Shown: positions 24,813 through 34,350, counted from the stretch's first letter. The stretch: 64,000 bases of DNA from Faecalibacterium sp. I4-3-84 (GCF_023347255.1 NZ_CP094466.1:1674001-1738000), one strand, 5' to 3'. Numbers and translations are program-made. Notes: generated from the letters alone by a model not told the origin.

Positions 24813-25720
24813 ATTCGACCTCCTGTGAAAATGATAAATGCCCACTCCGGGATGGAGAGGGCTATGTAAAGCGACACGCCGCTTTTGCGCTGAAACCAGC
24901 GCAACACTGGAGCAGGGTTTGGGGAAGGCACTCCCCAACAAGTGGCAGACCATGTGACAGAACATTTTCAAGCATTGAAAATTTGTGGCCACAGGTCGAT
25001 ACTTGCTTTCGCCCTTTCCGTGCAACACTGAAAATTTCAGAAGTCGAACCGCAATGCACATTGAAAATTTTGCAGAGCAAAACGTGTGAAAAGGCAAAGC
25101 CCCTGCTCATGATCACCGTTCACACCGAACGCAGTTCCTGCCCCTGTTTTGCAGCGGCGTTGTCCGGCTCGCCCACAGAAAGTGTGAGGTCATGGCGCAG
25201 TATCTCGTTCAGACGGCTTATGTAAGATTCAAGGTACAGTATGAAGAAAGCCGGACGCAGTGCGGACACTACAACCTGCTTCTTTCAAGCACAAGAATAA
25301 CACTTTGCGGTTGTGCAGTCAACAACCAAAAACAAATTTTGGAAGATTGAACAACTACATAAGATTTTATTTGTGAAAAAGAAAAATACCGCCCATGCAG
25401 CGCAGCGATGATTTTGTCGGGTGAATCGGCGGCAAAATAGATCGGGTGTGTTGCGGGGCGGTAAAAATCTTCATGGAGAATAAATCCTCGCCGCTCTGTA
25501 CTTTTCTACAAATTTGGTGGGATTTGCGATAAAGGGTATCATGGATTGCGGTGAGCGTCAAGATGGTTTTGCAAGTTTTATTGCAGTAAAACAGTGATAG
25601 TAGGACTTATATTCTGGGAAATTTGATGGAAACCGGTGCTTGTATGCACGGTTTTATCGCAGCAGTGTCGAGGAGAGCGCGAACAGTGTCGAAAGCGCGG
25701 GGTTTAATTACCAAAAAGAC
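24813..25720. other. Long intergenic region of element 2; likely transfer or replication origin
   Basis: About 900 bases with no supported gene between mobC and the PTS cargo. CAYTGAAAATTT occurs at 24973-24984, 25026-25037 and 25059-25070. The first copy is part of a perfect inverted repeat TTTTCAA-GCA-TTGAAAA (24965-24981). The remainder (25100-25720) is lower in GC and shows no clear structure. Confidence 0.6.
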
Positions 25721-25751
25721 TGTCACAATGAAATAAAAACTGTGCAGGGTG

Positions 25752-25757
25752 TATACT
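25752..25757 (+). promoter_or_regulatory. Probable -10 element of PTS operon 2
   Basis: TATACT lies 22 bases before the EIIA start. No good -35 is present at 16-18 bases (TGAAAT at 17), so activation may be needed. A sigma-54 -24/-12 site (GG-N10-GC) is not found here. Confidence 0.45.
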
Positions 25758-25779
25758 GCAAGCACAAGGAGGGATGCAT

Positions 25780-26175
25780 ATGAGAACTGTAATCCTAGCG
25801 TCACACGGACATTTGGCATCCGGCATGAAGAACACGGTGGAGATGATCCTGGGAGAACAGGAGGCGCTCAAGGCGTTCGATGCCTACACAACGCCGGAGT
25901 GCAATGTCCATGACACACTGGAGGCGATGCTCCGTCAGGCAGACGGAGAATGCGTCATCGTTACGGATGTGCTGGGTGGCAGCGTGAATAAGGAAGCTGT
26001 CGTCTTTGCGGCACAGCCTGGTGTGCGCGTGATCACCGGAATGAATTTGACGCTGGTCGCAACTCTGCTGACCGAGGAGGAGCTGCCGCTGGATGAACTG
26101 GTCAGAACCGGCATCGCAGAGGCACAGGCTTCCATTCAGCAGCCGGAGTTCGTCAGTAAAGAAGAAGATTTCTGA
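25780..26175 (+). CDS. PTS mannose-family EIIA component (element 2)
   Basis: A 131-residue phosphocarrier with the active-site histidine in LASHGHLASG (His9) and VTDVLGGSVNKEA further on. Two ATGs are six bases apart; the second is preferred because AAGGAGGG lies six bases before it. It is related to, but clearly different from, the element 1 EIIA. First gene of an A-B-C-D transporter operon followed by a serine hydrolase and a LevR-like regulator. Confidence 0.92.
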   Translation: MRTVILASHGHLASGMKNTVEMILGEQEALKAFDAYTTPECNVHDTLEAMLRQADGECVIVTDVLGGSVNKEAVVFAAQPGVRVITGMNLTLVATLLTEEELPLDELVRTGIAEAQASIQQPEFVSKEEDF

Positions 26176-26192
26176 TAAGGAGGAAAAAATTT

Positions 26193-26654
26193 ATGATCCA
26201 ACTACTGCGCGTTGACCATCGTCTGCTGCATGGTCAGGTGGTTTTCAGCTGGTGTGGCCAGCTGAACCCCAACTGCATCCTGATCGCAAACGATGCGGCC
26301 GCTACCGATGATGTGCGCAAGGCTGCGCTGCGTCTGGGCAAGCCCAACAATGCCAAACTCGTCATCAAGACGGTGGATGATTCCATCGCCGCCATCAATG
26401 AAGGCAAGACGGACAAGTACAGCCTGATGATCGTGACCGGCAATGTCAAGGATGCGGTGCGTCTGGCGCGGGAGACCACCCAGATCAAGAGCATCAATCT
26501 GGGCGGCACAAAGTCTGCGCCGGACCGCCACGCACTGTCCCATACGGTCTATGTATCGGACGAAGAGGAAAAGCTGCTGCACGAGGCCGCTGCGGAGGGC
26601 ATTGAGGTGTTCATCCAGGCAGTGCCCAGTGATGCCAAGAAAATATTGACCTGA
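26193..26654 (+). CDS. PTS mannose-family EIIB component (element 2)
   Basis: A 153-residue sugar-phosphorylating subunit with His13 in RLLHGQVVFSW. Preceded by AGGAGG and lying 17 bases after EIIA. The segment GGTKSAPDRHALSHTVYVSDEEE corresponds to the region where free-standing IIB proteins contact EIIA. Sugar specificity is unknown. Confidence 0.93.
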   Translation: MIQLLRVDHRLLHGQVVFSWCGQLNPNCILIANDAAATDDVRKAALRLGKPNNAKLVIKTVDDSIAAINEGKTDKYSLMIVTGNVKDAVRLARETTQIKSINLGGTKSAPDRHALSHTVYVSDEEEKLLHEAAAEGIEVFIQAVPSDAKKILT

Positions 26655-26680
26655 TCCATCAAGAACAGGAGGAAAACAAC

Positions 26681-27454
26681 ATGCTTGTAAAGACATTATT
26701 GATCGCACTGGTTTCCTTTATCGGTTTTCTGGAATGCGGCGTCGGCAACTCCATGATCCAGCGCCCCATCGTGATGGGCCCGCTGGTCGGTCTGGTGCTG
26801 GGCGATGTGAACGCGGGTCTGGCCGTGGGTGCTACGCTGGAGCTGGCCTTCATGGGCAACGTGACCATCGGCGCAGCGCTGCCGCCGGAGATTACCGCAG
26901 GCGGCATTCTGGGTACGGCGCTGGCCATTGTTTCCGGAAATGGCACAGAGGCTGCCCTTGCACTGGCACTGCCCATTGCAACGGTGGCTCTGCTGATCAA
27001 GAACACCTTCTATCTGACCGCCCGCAGCTGGTTTTTGCATAAGTCTGATAAATATGCGGCTGAAGGCAACGCCGCCGGCGTAAATGCCATGCACATGATC
27101 AGCTTCCTTTCCTACGATATCGTCATGTCTCTGGTCATCGCCATCTGCTTCTACTGCGGCAGCGACGCCGTGCAGAGCTTCCTTGCCATCATCCCTGCTT
27201 TCATCATCCGCGGCATTTCCGTGGCCGCCGGCATTCTGCCTGCACTGGGCTTTGCTATGCTGGGCAAGATCCTCATCAGCCCCAAGGTTGCTCCGTATTT
27301 CCTGCTGGGCTTCCTGCTGGCTGCATACCTCAATGTTCCCGTGCTGGGCATTGCATTGCTGGGCGTGATCATTGTGGCTCTGATGCTGGTCAACGACCAG
27401 AACAAGCCGAATAATACTGCTGTGGTTGACGGAGGTGCTGACGATGACTTCTAA
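26681..27454 (+). CDS. PTS mannose-family EIIC component (element 2)
   Basis: A 257-residue membrane channel subunit. Its N-terminal pattern RPIVMGPLVGLVLGDVNAGLAVGATLELAFMG corresponds to the EIIC-Man substrate region, and about six further hydrophobic stretches follow. GGAGG precedes the start. The gene overlaps EIID by 11 bases, supporting coupled synthesis. Confidence 0.93.
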   Translation: MLVKTLLIALVSFIGFLECGVGNSMIQRPIVMGPLVGLVLGDVNAGLAVGATLELAFMGNVTIGAALPPEITAGGILGTALAIVSGNGTEAALALALPIATVALLIKNTFYLTARSWFLHKSDKYAAEGNAAGVNAMHMISFLSYDIVMSLVIAICFYCGSDAVQSFLAIIPAFIIRGISVAAGILPALGFAMLGKILISPKVAPYFLLGFLLAAYLNVPVLGIALLGVIIVALMLVNDQNKPNNTAVVDGGADDDF

Positions 27455-28262
27455 TAACGAGAAAAAGCTGCTCACCAAGAGCGATATCAACAGGGTTTTC
27501 TGGAGATCCTTTACGGTCAATGCATCCTTTAACTACGAGCGTCAGATGAGTCAGGGTGCGCAGTATGCGCTGTCCCCGATTCTACAGAAGCTGTATCCGG
27601 ACAAGAAGGAGCTGGGCGAGGCACTGCAGCGTCACGCCGAGTTCTTCAACACCACGCCCATGCTCTGCCCCTTTATCTTCGGCATTACAGCGGCCATGGA
27701 GGAGGAGAACGCCACACAGGAGGACTTTGACCCCAACACCATCAACTCGGTCAAGGCTGGTCTGATGGGCCCTCTGGCCGGTATCGGCGACTCGGTATTC
27801 TGGGGCACCCTGCGTCCTCTGGCCGGCGGCATCGCCTGCTCGCTGGCACTTACGGGCAACCTGTTTGCACCGTTCCTGTTCCTGCTGCTGTTCAACATCC
27901 CCAACGTGCTGGTGCGCTACTTCGGCTGCCACTGGGGCTACAACTCCGGCATGAAGGCACTGAACCGCTTTGAGGAGCTGGGCCTGACCGAAAAGATCTT
28001 TACCGCAGCGGCCATCATTGGTCTGCTGGTCATCGGCGGTATGTCGGCCTCCATGGTCAGCATCAACCCGGTCGTTGCCATTGGCAGCGGCGACAACGCC
28101 ATCAAGCTGATCGATGTCATCAACGGCATCATGCCCAAGGTGCTCTCGCTGCTTACCACATTGGGCGTCTACAGGCTGCTCAAGAAGGGCACGAAGCCCA
28201 ACACGATCCTGCTTGGCATCATCGTAGTCAGTGTGCTGCTCACTGCCATCGGTATTTTCTGA
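27444..28262 (+). CDS. PTS mannose-family EIID component (element 2)
   Basis: A 272-residue membrane partner of EIIC. The patterns NASFNYERQMSQG and GPLAGIGDSVFWGT identify the family. The ATG at 27444 is eight bases from GGAGG; an earlier in-frame start at 27426 lacks a ribosome site. Hydrophobic helices fill the C-terminal half. A hairpin without a T-run follows, then the serine hydrolase gene. Confidence 0.92.
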   Translation: MTSNNEKKLLTKSDINRVFWRSFTVNASFNYERQMSQGAQYALSPILQKLYPDKKELGEALQRHAEFFNTTPMLCPFIFGITAAMEEENATQEDFDPNTINSVKAGLMGPLAGIGDSVFWGTLRPLAGGIACSLALTGNLFAPFLFLLLFNIPNVLVRYFGCHWGYNSGMKALNRFEELGLTEKIFTAAAIIGLLVIGGMSASMVSINPVVAIGSGDNAIKLIDVINGIMPKVLSLLTTLGVYRLLKKGTKPNTILLGIIVVSVLLTAIGIF

Positions 28263-28298
28263 GCAGAACTTTTCAAGACGGCGATTTTATAGTAAAAT

Positions 28299-28336
28299 GG
28301 AAAGCGGATGGGAGCGTGGGCTGACATCCGCTTTCC
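28299..28336 (+). promoter_or_regulatory. Intergenic hairpin between EIID and the serine hydrolase
   Basis: GGAAAGCGGATG pairs perfectly with CATCCGCTTTCC across a 14-base loop. No T-run follows and the hydrolase ribosome site starts nine bases later, so it may protect the PTS mRNA end or tune downstream expression. Confidence 0.55.
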
Positions 28337-28355
28337 CACTTATCAGGAGGCTGCA

Positions 28356-29255
28356 ATGAACTGTACCGAAGAATTTATTGCGAAAATGAAGCAGAAGGAT
28401 ATCGTCATCAACTTTGTGCAGGCATGGCGCAATGATACGCTGGAGGAAAGCTATGCCCGGCTGGATAAGCCTACGCGCCTGCACGCTTATTCGATAAGCA
28501 AAAGCGTTACCTCCATCGGTGTGGGTCTTGCCGTGCAGGAAGGGCTGCTGCGACTGGACGACCGGGTGCTCAGGTTCTATCCGGAGTATGACCCCGCAGA
28601 GCTTGCACCGAACCTGCGCCGCATGACCGTGCGAGACCTGCTGATGATGGGCTGCGGCTCCAAGGATAAAATGTTCTTCTGGAATGATGCGCAGCGGCTG
28701 CAGTGCAGGGACTGGCAGGATTATTTCCTGCGCAATGCGTTCCCCTATGAGCCGGGCACTCGGTTCGAGTACAACAATTTCAACAGCTATATGTGCAGCT
28801 GCATCGTGGAGCGCGCTGCGGGCTGTACCCTAAAGGACTACATGACGCCCCGCTTTTTTGATAAGCTGGGCATCGGCAACCCGGACTGGCTCACCTGCCC
28901 CATGGGACATTCTGCCGGAGCGAACGGCCTGTTTTTGAGCATTGACGAGATGTCCCGCATCGGGCAGTTCCTGCTGCACGACGGTTGCTGGAACGGCGAG
29001 CAGCTTCTGGACCCCGCATATTTGCATGAGGCAGAAAAAAACCAGTACCCGGTCAATGCCCCCAAGCACGGCTACGGCTATTTCTTCTGGACGAACCCGG
29101 ACGACGAATCCTACCGCGCAGACGGTATGTATGGTCAGTACATCGTGGTGGTGCCCAAGAGCAAAGCGGTGATCACGGTGCAGGCGCTGGACAGTAAAAA
29201 ATTCTTCGACGATGTGTGGTCGGAGCTGGTAGTCCCCTTTCTGAACAAGGGCTGA
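28356..29255 (+). CDS. Beta-lactamase-family serine hydrolase
   Basis: A 299-residue protein of the class C beta-lactamase/esterase fold. Motifs: SISK in HAYSISKSVTS (catalytic Ser-x-x-Lys, near residue 50), YNN in FEYNNFNSY (tyrosine general base, near residue 135), and HGYGYFFW near residue 235 in place of K-T-G. No signal peptide is seen, so it acts inside the cell and is unlikely to confer drug resistance. AGGAGG precedes the ATG. Lying between PTS and regulator genes, it may hydrolyse an ester or amide of the imported compound; the substrate is unknown. Confidence 0.82.
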   Translation: MNCTEEFIAKMKQKDIVINFVQAWRNDTLEESYARLDKPTRLHAYSISKSVTSIGVGLAVQEGLLRLDDRVLRFYPEYDPAELAPNLRRMTVRDLLMMGCGSKDKMFFWNDAQRLQCRDWQDYFLRNAFPYEPGTRFEYNNFNSYMCSCIVERAAGCTLKDYMTPRFFDKLGIGNPDWLTCPMGHSAGANGLFLSIDEMSRIGQFLLHDGCWNGEQLLDPAYLHEAEKNQYPVNAPKHGYGYFFWTNPDDESYRADGMYGQYIVVVPKSKAVITVQALDSKKFFDDVWSELVVPFLNKG

Positions 29256-29285
29256 GCGTAAAAAACAACAGGAGCAAAGGTGACA

Positions 29286-32003
29286 ATGGCAAATCTGCAG
29301 AAGCTGAATCCGACCCAGCAGGAGCTGTACAACTATCTGGAACAGCAGACCGGACAGGTGAACTTTGAGGTGCTGCAACCGTTTACCACGCAGGAAATGG
29401 GTGCGGTGCTGCACATCAGCCGCAACACGGTGAGCCAGTACCTGAACGAGTTTTTCAAAGAGGGCTGGATGGTCAAGATCAATACCCGGCCGGTCTATTA
29501 TTTCCTGCGGGAGACGCTGAGCCGGAAATTCAACGTTCAGACGCTGGATTCTGAATATGAGGATCTGCAGTTTCTGCAGCAGGATCTGAACCATGGCCGC
29601 CGTGCGGACAGCTGCTTTGCGGGAGTCATCGGCTATCACCTCAGTCTGAAATCCGCCGTGGAAAAATGCCGTGTGGCGGTGGAGTATCCGCCCACCGGTC
29701 TGCCGCTGGTGCTGGCGGGCGAAAAAGGCACCGGCAAGCGTCTGCTGGCCGGCAAGACATGGGAGTATGCAAAGGAAAAGCAGGTCGTGCCGGCAGAGAG
29801 CCGTTTTGCCGAGTTGGACTGCGCCATGTGGGGCGCAGCAGAGCCGGGCGGCACCGGCTTTGCCGCTTCGTTCAAACGCAGGCTGGAGGCTGGCACCGGC
29901 AGCGATTTTTTGTACCTGCACGGCTTTGACCAGCTGGAGAGCAGTGTGCAGGCCGAGGCGGTGCGCTTTTTAACGGCAGTGCTGCCGGAGCTGGGCGCGA
30001 AGTATCCGCGCCTGATCTTCGGTGTGCAGACGGTGCCGCCCTCGCTCAAGAACAGTGTGCCGGTGCAGGCAGAGCTTCTGCCGCTGCGCAGCCGGTCGCT
30101 GCTGGAGAAAAAGCGGCTCATCTATCGTTTTCTGATGCAGGAGGAGCAGCGCATCGGCCGCAGGGTGCAGGTGACGGGTCAGGCATACCAGATGCTGATG
30201 CAGTATCCGTATGAGCGGAACGTGGGTCAGCTGGAGCAGGTCATCCGTACCAGCTGCACCAATGCATACTCCCGCAGCCGGGACGGCGACATCTGCATCG
30301 GTCTGCCGGTGCTGCCGGATGCCGTGTTTGAGAGCTGCCTGCTGCTGCCGGAGGCCGGTGCACAGAACCGTGCGCTGACACTGGACGACCTGCGGGAGGA
30401 CTGCGGCTTTGAAAGGGAGCATCATCTGCTGGAGGAGATCCGGGAGCAGGGGCGGCTGTATTTACAGGGCAGTCTGGAATGTGCCGGATTCTGCACCCGC
30501 ATGGTGCACCGGCTGGAGGAGTACAACAACTATATCCTGTTCCAGAACAAGATCGCAGATGAGCGCATCAAGGGCATCGAACAGGGAATGCTGCGCATCT
30601 CGGAGCGCATCCATGAGCTGTACGGTGTCGGCTTCCCCAACAGCTTTATCCTGATGCTGGCGCGGTGGGTGTATTTCGGCAATGTGTTCGATGATGCCTT
30701 GCCGGAGGACAGCGCCGAGATGCAGCAGTTGGTGGCAGACCTGACCGAGGCTGTCCGGCGGGATGCGCCCTACAGTTTTGCGGTGGCAAGTGATCTGCTG
30801 CTGATGGTGCAGAACACCACCGATGTGCATTTCTCGTCCATCGGCATCCTGATGATCAGCGCTTTTGTGGAGGTGCTGCACCGCCCCGGCAACAAGCTGC
30901 CAGTGCAGGCGTTCATCATCTGCCACGGTTACGCTACGGCCAGCAGCATTGCAGACGTGTGCAACAAGATGCTGCATAAGTATCTGTTCAACGCCATCGA
31001 TATGCCCTATGATGTGCCGGTCAGCGAGATCGTCAGTCAGGTCAAAAAGATCCTTTATTTCAACGAGAACCGCGATGTGCTGATCCTGGTAGACCTCGGC
31101 TCACTGGAAAACATCACCGAGCTTCTGGACGACCTGCCGAATGTCAACCTCGGGATCATCAACAATGTTTCCACAGCGATGGCACTTTCGGTGGGCAGCC
31201 ATATTCTGGACGGGATGCCGCTGGCAGAGGTTCTGGAAAATGCCAAAAATGCTTCGCAGATCCGCTATAAGATCTTGGAAAAAGCCCGCAAAGAGGATGT
31301 GATCCTGTTTGTGAGCGAGAGCGGCAGCAACGTCGCTGCAAAGGTGAGCGAGCTGTTCATGCACAGCCTGAATCATCTGAACACGAAGGTAAACGCGCGC
31401 TTTTTGTGCTACGATGTGCAGACCTATGAGCAGCTGCGTCAGAATGGCCACTGGGACACCTGCAACGTGTTGTTTGCAGCGTCCACCATGGAGCTTGGCC
31501 CGGCGGATTTCCCGGTGGTGGCCGTGGAGGACATCATCACCCAGCGCGGACTGGATAAGATCAAGAGCGGCCTCAGCGGTTATCTGACCGAGGAAGAGTT
31601 CGAGCACTTCAAGCAGAATCTGGTCAATCAGTTCTCGCTGGAAAACGTGGTGGAATCGCTCACCATCCTGAATGCATCGCGGGTGCTTTCGCTGGTAGCA
31701 GATATGCTGGAGGAGATGCAGCGGGCGCTTGGCTCCCACTTCCAGCCCAAGACCGTGGTGGGTCTGAACCTGCACATCAGCTGCCTGATCGAGCGGCTGG
31801 TGAAAAAAGAGGAGATCAAGAGCTACCGTGATCTGGAACGCTTCTGTGAAGAGCACCGGGACTTTGTGGCACTGGCGCGGCGCTGCTTTGCCAACATTGC
31901 CGAGCAGTACCGCATCAACCTGCCGGACAGTGAGATCGGCTATATTTACGATTATATTTCCCACGATTACAGCGATGAAAGTCCTTGGAAAAATGAGTTT
32001 TGA
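29286..32003 (+). CDS. LevR-like PTS regulator with degenerate AAA+ domain
   Basis: A 905-residue activator-like protein. Residues 8-75 form a winged helix (MGAVLHISRNTVSQYLNEFF). Residues 120-330 correspond to the sigma-54-activator AAA+ domain: Walker A GEKGTGKR is kept, but the GAFTGA loop is missing and Walker B reads FLYLHGFDQL where LDE is expected. A first PRD follows (about 440-530), then an EIIA-Man-like domain with CHGYATASS, an EIIB-like region and a second PRD (GLNLHISCLIERL). It should sense PTS phosphorylation of its PRDs and control the upstream PTS. The missing residues argue against sigma-54 activation. A GTG at 29280 is an alternative start. Confidence 0.85.
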   Translation: MANLQKLNPTQQELYNYLEQQTGQVNFEVLQPFTTQEMGAVLHISRNTVSQYLNEFFKEGWMVKINTRPVYYFLRETLSRKFNVQTLDSEYEDLQFLQQDLNHGRRADSCFAGVIGYHLSLKSAVEKCRVAVEYPPTGLPLVLAGEKGTGKRLLAGKTWEYAKEKQVVPAESRFAELDCAMWGAAEPGGTGFAASFKRRLEAGTGSDFLYLHGFDQLESSVQAEAVRFLTAVLPELGAKYPRLIFGVQTVPPSLKNSVPVQAELLPLRSRSLLEKKRLIYRFLMQEEQRIGRRVQVTGQAYQMLMQYPYERNVGQLEQVIRTSCTNAYSRSRDGDICIGLPVLPDAVFESCLLLPEAGAQNRALTLDDLREDCGFEREHHLLEEIREQGRLYLQGSLECAGFCTRMVHRLEEYNNYILFQNKIADERIKGIEQGMLRISERIHELYGVGFPNSFILMLARWVYFGNVFDDALPEDSAEMQQLVADLTEAVRRDAPYSFAVASDLLLMVQNTTDVHFSSIGILMISAFVEVLHRPGNKLPVQAFIICHGYATASSIADVCNKMLHKYLFNAIDMPYDVPVSEIVSQVKKILYFNENRDVLILVDLGSLENITELLDDLPNVNLGIINNVSTAMALSVGSHILDGMPLAEVLENAKNASQIRYKILEKARKEDVILFVSESGSNVAAKVSELFMHSLNHLNTKVNARFLCYDVQTYEQLRQNGHWDTCNVLFAASTMELGPADFPVVAVEDIITQRGLDKIKSGLSGYLTEEEFEHFKQNLVNQFSLENVVESLTILNASRVLSLVADMLEEMQRALGSHFQPKTVVGLNLHISCLIERLVKKEEIKSYRDLERFCEEHRDFVALARRCFANIAEQYRINLPDSEIGYIYDYISHDYSDESPWKNEF

Positions 32004-32023
32004 ACCAATAGGAGGAAATTCAA

Positions 32024-33196
32024 ATGGATTACAATAAAGCAGCTCTGGAAATGCACGAGACCCACAAGGGAAAGGTGGGCATCGTGAGTAAGGTGGAGGT
32101 CGCCACCCGTGACGACCTGTCCACCGCCTACACCCCCGGTGTGGCCGAGCCCTGCCGCAAGATCAAGGAAAACCCTGACGATGTATATAAGTACACCTTC
32201 AAGGGCAACATGGTAGCCGTTGTCTCCAACGGCACCGCCGTGCTGGGTCTGGGCGATATCGGCCCGGAAGCCGGTCTGCCGGTCATGGAGGGCAAGGCCG
32301 TGCTGTTCAAGGAGTTCGGCGGCGTGGATGCCTTCCCCATCTGCATCGACGCCCACGACGCTGCCAGCGTCATTGCTGCCTGCAAGGCCATTGCGCCCAC
32401 CTTTGGCGGCATCAATCTGGAGGACATCAAGAGCCCCGAGTGCTTTGAAATCGAGGAAACCTTGGAGCGGGAGCTGGACATCCCGGTGTTCCACGATGAC
32501 CAGCACGGCACCGCTATCGTTGTCACCGCTGCCCTCATCAACGCCCTGCGTGTGGTGGGCAAGAAGATGGAGGATGTGCACATCGTGCTGAACGGTCCCG
32601 GTGCTGCCGGTACTGCCATCATCAAGATGCTCATGACCGCAGGCGCAAAGGACATCATTGCAGTGGATCAGTTCGGCACCCTGTACAAGGGCTGCAACAG
32701 CGCCGAGGCCCACAAGAACTGGCTGGGCGAGGTGACCAATCCCCGTCAGGTCAAGGGCGGCCTGAAGGAAGCACTGGAAGGTGCCGACGTGTTCATCGGC
32801 GTTTCCAAGCCCGGCATCCTGACCACTGAGCTGTGCAAGACCATGAATAAGGATGCCATCGTTTTTGCCATGGCCAACCCCACCCCGGAGATCATGCCGG
32901 ACGAGGCCAAGGCCGGCGGCGTGCGGGTGATGGCCACCGGCCGCAGCGACTTCCCCAATCAGGTGAACAACGTGCTGTGCTTCCCCGGCCTGTTCAAGGG
33001 TGCGCTCAGCGTCCGTGCCCGGGATATCAACAATGAGATGAAGCTGGCTGCTGCCTACGCCATTGCAGACCTCATCACCGATGCAGACCGCAGCGAGGAG
33101 AACATCATCCCCGGCGCGTTCGACCCCCGCGTGGCCGAGGCTGTGGCCGCTGCCGTGGCAAAGGCTGCCCGCGAGACCGGCGTGGCGAAGAGCTAA
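32024..33196 (+). CDS. Malic enzyme (NAD(P)-dependent)
   Basis: A 390-residue enzyme that decarboxylates malate to pyruvate. The N-terminal malic domain has YTPGVAEPC and KGNMVAVVSNGTAVLGLGDIGPEAGLPV. The metal and substrate region includes FHDDQHGTA. The NAD-binding part carries the Rossmann pattern LNGPGAAGTA, and its C-terminus has FALANPTPEI-like FAMANPTPEI. Length equals that of short bacterial malic enzymes. AGGAGG precedes the start, 20 bases after the LevR-like gene, so it may be co-transcribed with the regulator. Its codon use matches highly expressed host genes. Why it lies among PTS cargo is unclear. Confidence 0.93.
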   Translation: MDYNKAALEMHETHKGKVGIVSKVEVATRDDLSTAYTPGVAEPCRKIKENPDDVYKYTFKGNMVAVVSNGTAVLGLGDIGPEAGLPVMEGKAVLFKEFGGVDAFPICIDAHDAASVIAACKAIAPTFGGINLEDIKSPECFEIEETLERELDIPVFHDDQHGTAIVVTAALINALRVVGKKMEDVHIVLNGPGAAGTAIIKMLMTAGAKDIIAVDQFGTLYKGCNSAEAHKNWLGEVTNPRQVKGGLKEALEGADVFIGVSKPGILTTELCKTMNKDAIVFAMANPTPEIMPDEAKAGGVRVMATGRSDFPNQVNNVLCFPGLFKGALSVRARDINNEMKLAAAYAIADLITDADRSEENIIPGAFDPRVAEAVAAAVAKAARETGVAKS

Positions 33197-33264
33197 CAAA
33201 CAAGATAAGGAGCCGGACGACACAACGGATATTTTTAATAATGCTTTCGCAGGAAAGAACGATC

Positions 33265-34065
33265 ATGGACGACCTTAAAATCGTATTTAGTGATGTAGAT
33301 GGAACGCTGCTTGATTCTCGTCAGGAGATCACGCCAAGGACGCTTCGGGCCTTGAAGCTCCTGCAAAAAAAGGAGATCCCATTCGTTATTATCTCGGCGC
33401 GCAGTCCTTCTGGCATCGAACCCATTGTGAGGAAATACGGCCTGCGGTGTAGTATTGTTTCCTATAGTGGAAGCCTGATACTGAACGAGGAGCGACAGAT
33501 CATCTATCACCGCGGGATGAGCCGAGCAGAAGCAGCAAAAATCCTTGACTTTACGGCGCAGCAGCACTTTGATATGGCATGGGGTGCATACTCGTTTGAC
33601 CAGTGGGTCACACCGGACCGTACGGATCCGCGCATTGAACGGGAAGAGCGAATCGTTAAGGCGACCGCCCAGCAGGGCGTGATCGCGGATATGATCGCCG
33701 ATGAAGTGCATAAGCTGTTGTTCATCTGTGCTCCCGCTTGGACAGACACCATAGAAGCCACATTGAAGGCTCAGTTTCCGCAATACGAAATTGTCAAATC
33801 ATCGAATGCTCTGCTGGAAATCATGCCCGGAGGAACGACCAAGGGAGAAGCCGTGAAAAGGATCTGCGCCCTGCGGGATATCTCCCCGAAGGATGCTGTT
33901 GCCTTTGGGGATAACTACAATGATGTGGAAATGCTGGAGCTTGTTGGTCACGGCTATCTGATGAGCAATGCACCGGAGCTGCTGAAGAAGCATCTGCCCA
34001 GGCATACTACCGATCGTGACCATGATGGTATAGCTGAGGCGCTTGCAGCGCATGGGATATGCTAA
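33265..34065 (+). CDS. HAD subfamily IIB (Cof-type) phosphatase
   Basis: A 266-residue phosphatase with motif I FSDVDGTLLDS (Asp9, Asp11), motif II ISARS near residue 45, motif III GGTTKGEAVKRI near residue 198 and motif IV GDNYNDVEML near residue 225. A Cof-type cap lies between motifs II and III. Members act on sugar phosphates or flavin nucleotides. AGGAAAG is about 10 bases before the ATG at 33265; the ATG at 33241 has no ribosome site. Its codon use is more AT-rich than the malic enzyme before it. Confidence 0.87.
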   Translation: MDDLKIVFSDVDGTLLDSRQEITPRTLRALKLLQKKEIPFVIISARSPSGIEPIVRKYGLRCSIVSYSGSLILNEERQIIYHRGMSRAEAAKILDFTAQQHFDMAWGAYSFDQWVTPDRTDPRIEREERIVKATAQQGVIADMIADEVHKLLFICAPAWTDTIEATLKAQFPQYEIVKSSNALLEIMPGGTTKGEAVKRICALRDISPKDAVAFGDNYNDVEMLELVGHGYLMSNAPELLKKHLPRHTTDRDHDGIAEALAAHGIC

Positions 34066-34069
34066 TAAT

Positions 34070-34350
34070 ACAGTTGGCATCATGTAGACGACCAGCTTTT
34101 CATGGTCAGGGGCAACTCCATTACAGAGGCCGGAACCGCTGGGTATGAGCCGTATTCTGAGGTGATGGCCTCGCTGATTGCACAGGTGCTGGGTCTGCCG
34201 GACTACAACGCTTGGGAAATCGTCAAGCGCACCAATGCCTGCCTGATGGAAGCCCCCTATTGGCTGCGATTCAGCGAGGATGAAACCTTTGAGGACACCA
34301 CGTGCGGCCGAGCCAGAAGGATCATGAATGAAAATCAGAAAACCAGCTGA
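34070..34350 (+). pseudogene. Gene remnant, weakly HipA-like
   Basis: An open stretch without a convincing start or ribosome site. The translated part (DQLFMVRGNS...GYEPYSEVMASLIAQVLGL) resembles the EPxxEVxAS region of HipA-type kinases. It then runs into KRTNACLMEAPYWLRFSEDETFEDTT, which looks like an N-terminal segment of such proteins, so pieces may be in rearranged order. The identification is tentative; that it is a fragment is likelier than that it is a gene. Confidence 0.4.

Noticed and set aside
25721-25779. Sigma-54 promoter for PTS operon 2
   Set aside because: The closest alignment has AG in place of the -24 GG when TGC is placed at -12, so the required GG-N10-GC is absent.
28356-29255. 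Beta-lactam resistance gene
   Set aside because: No signal peptide and no K-T-G box, and it lies in a sugar PTS operon; more likely an intracellular esterase or peptidase.
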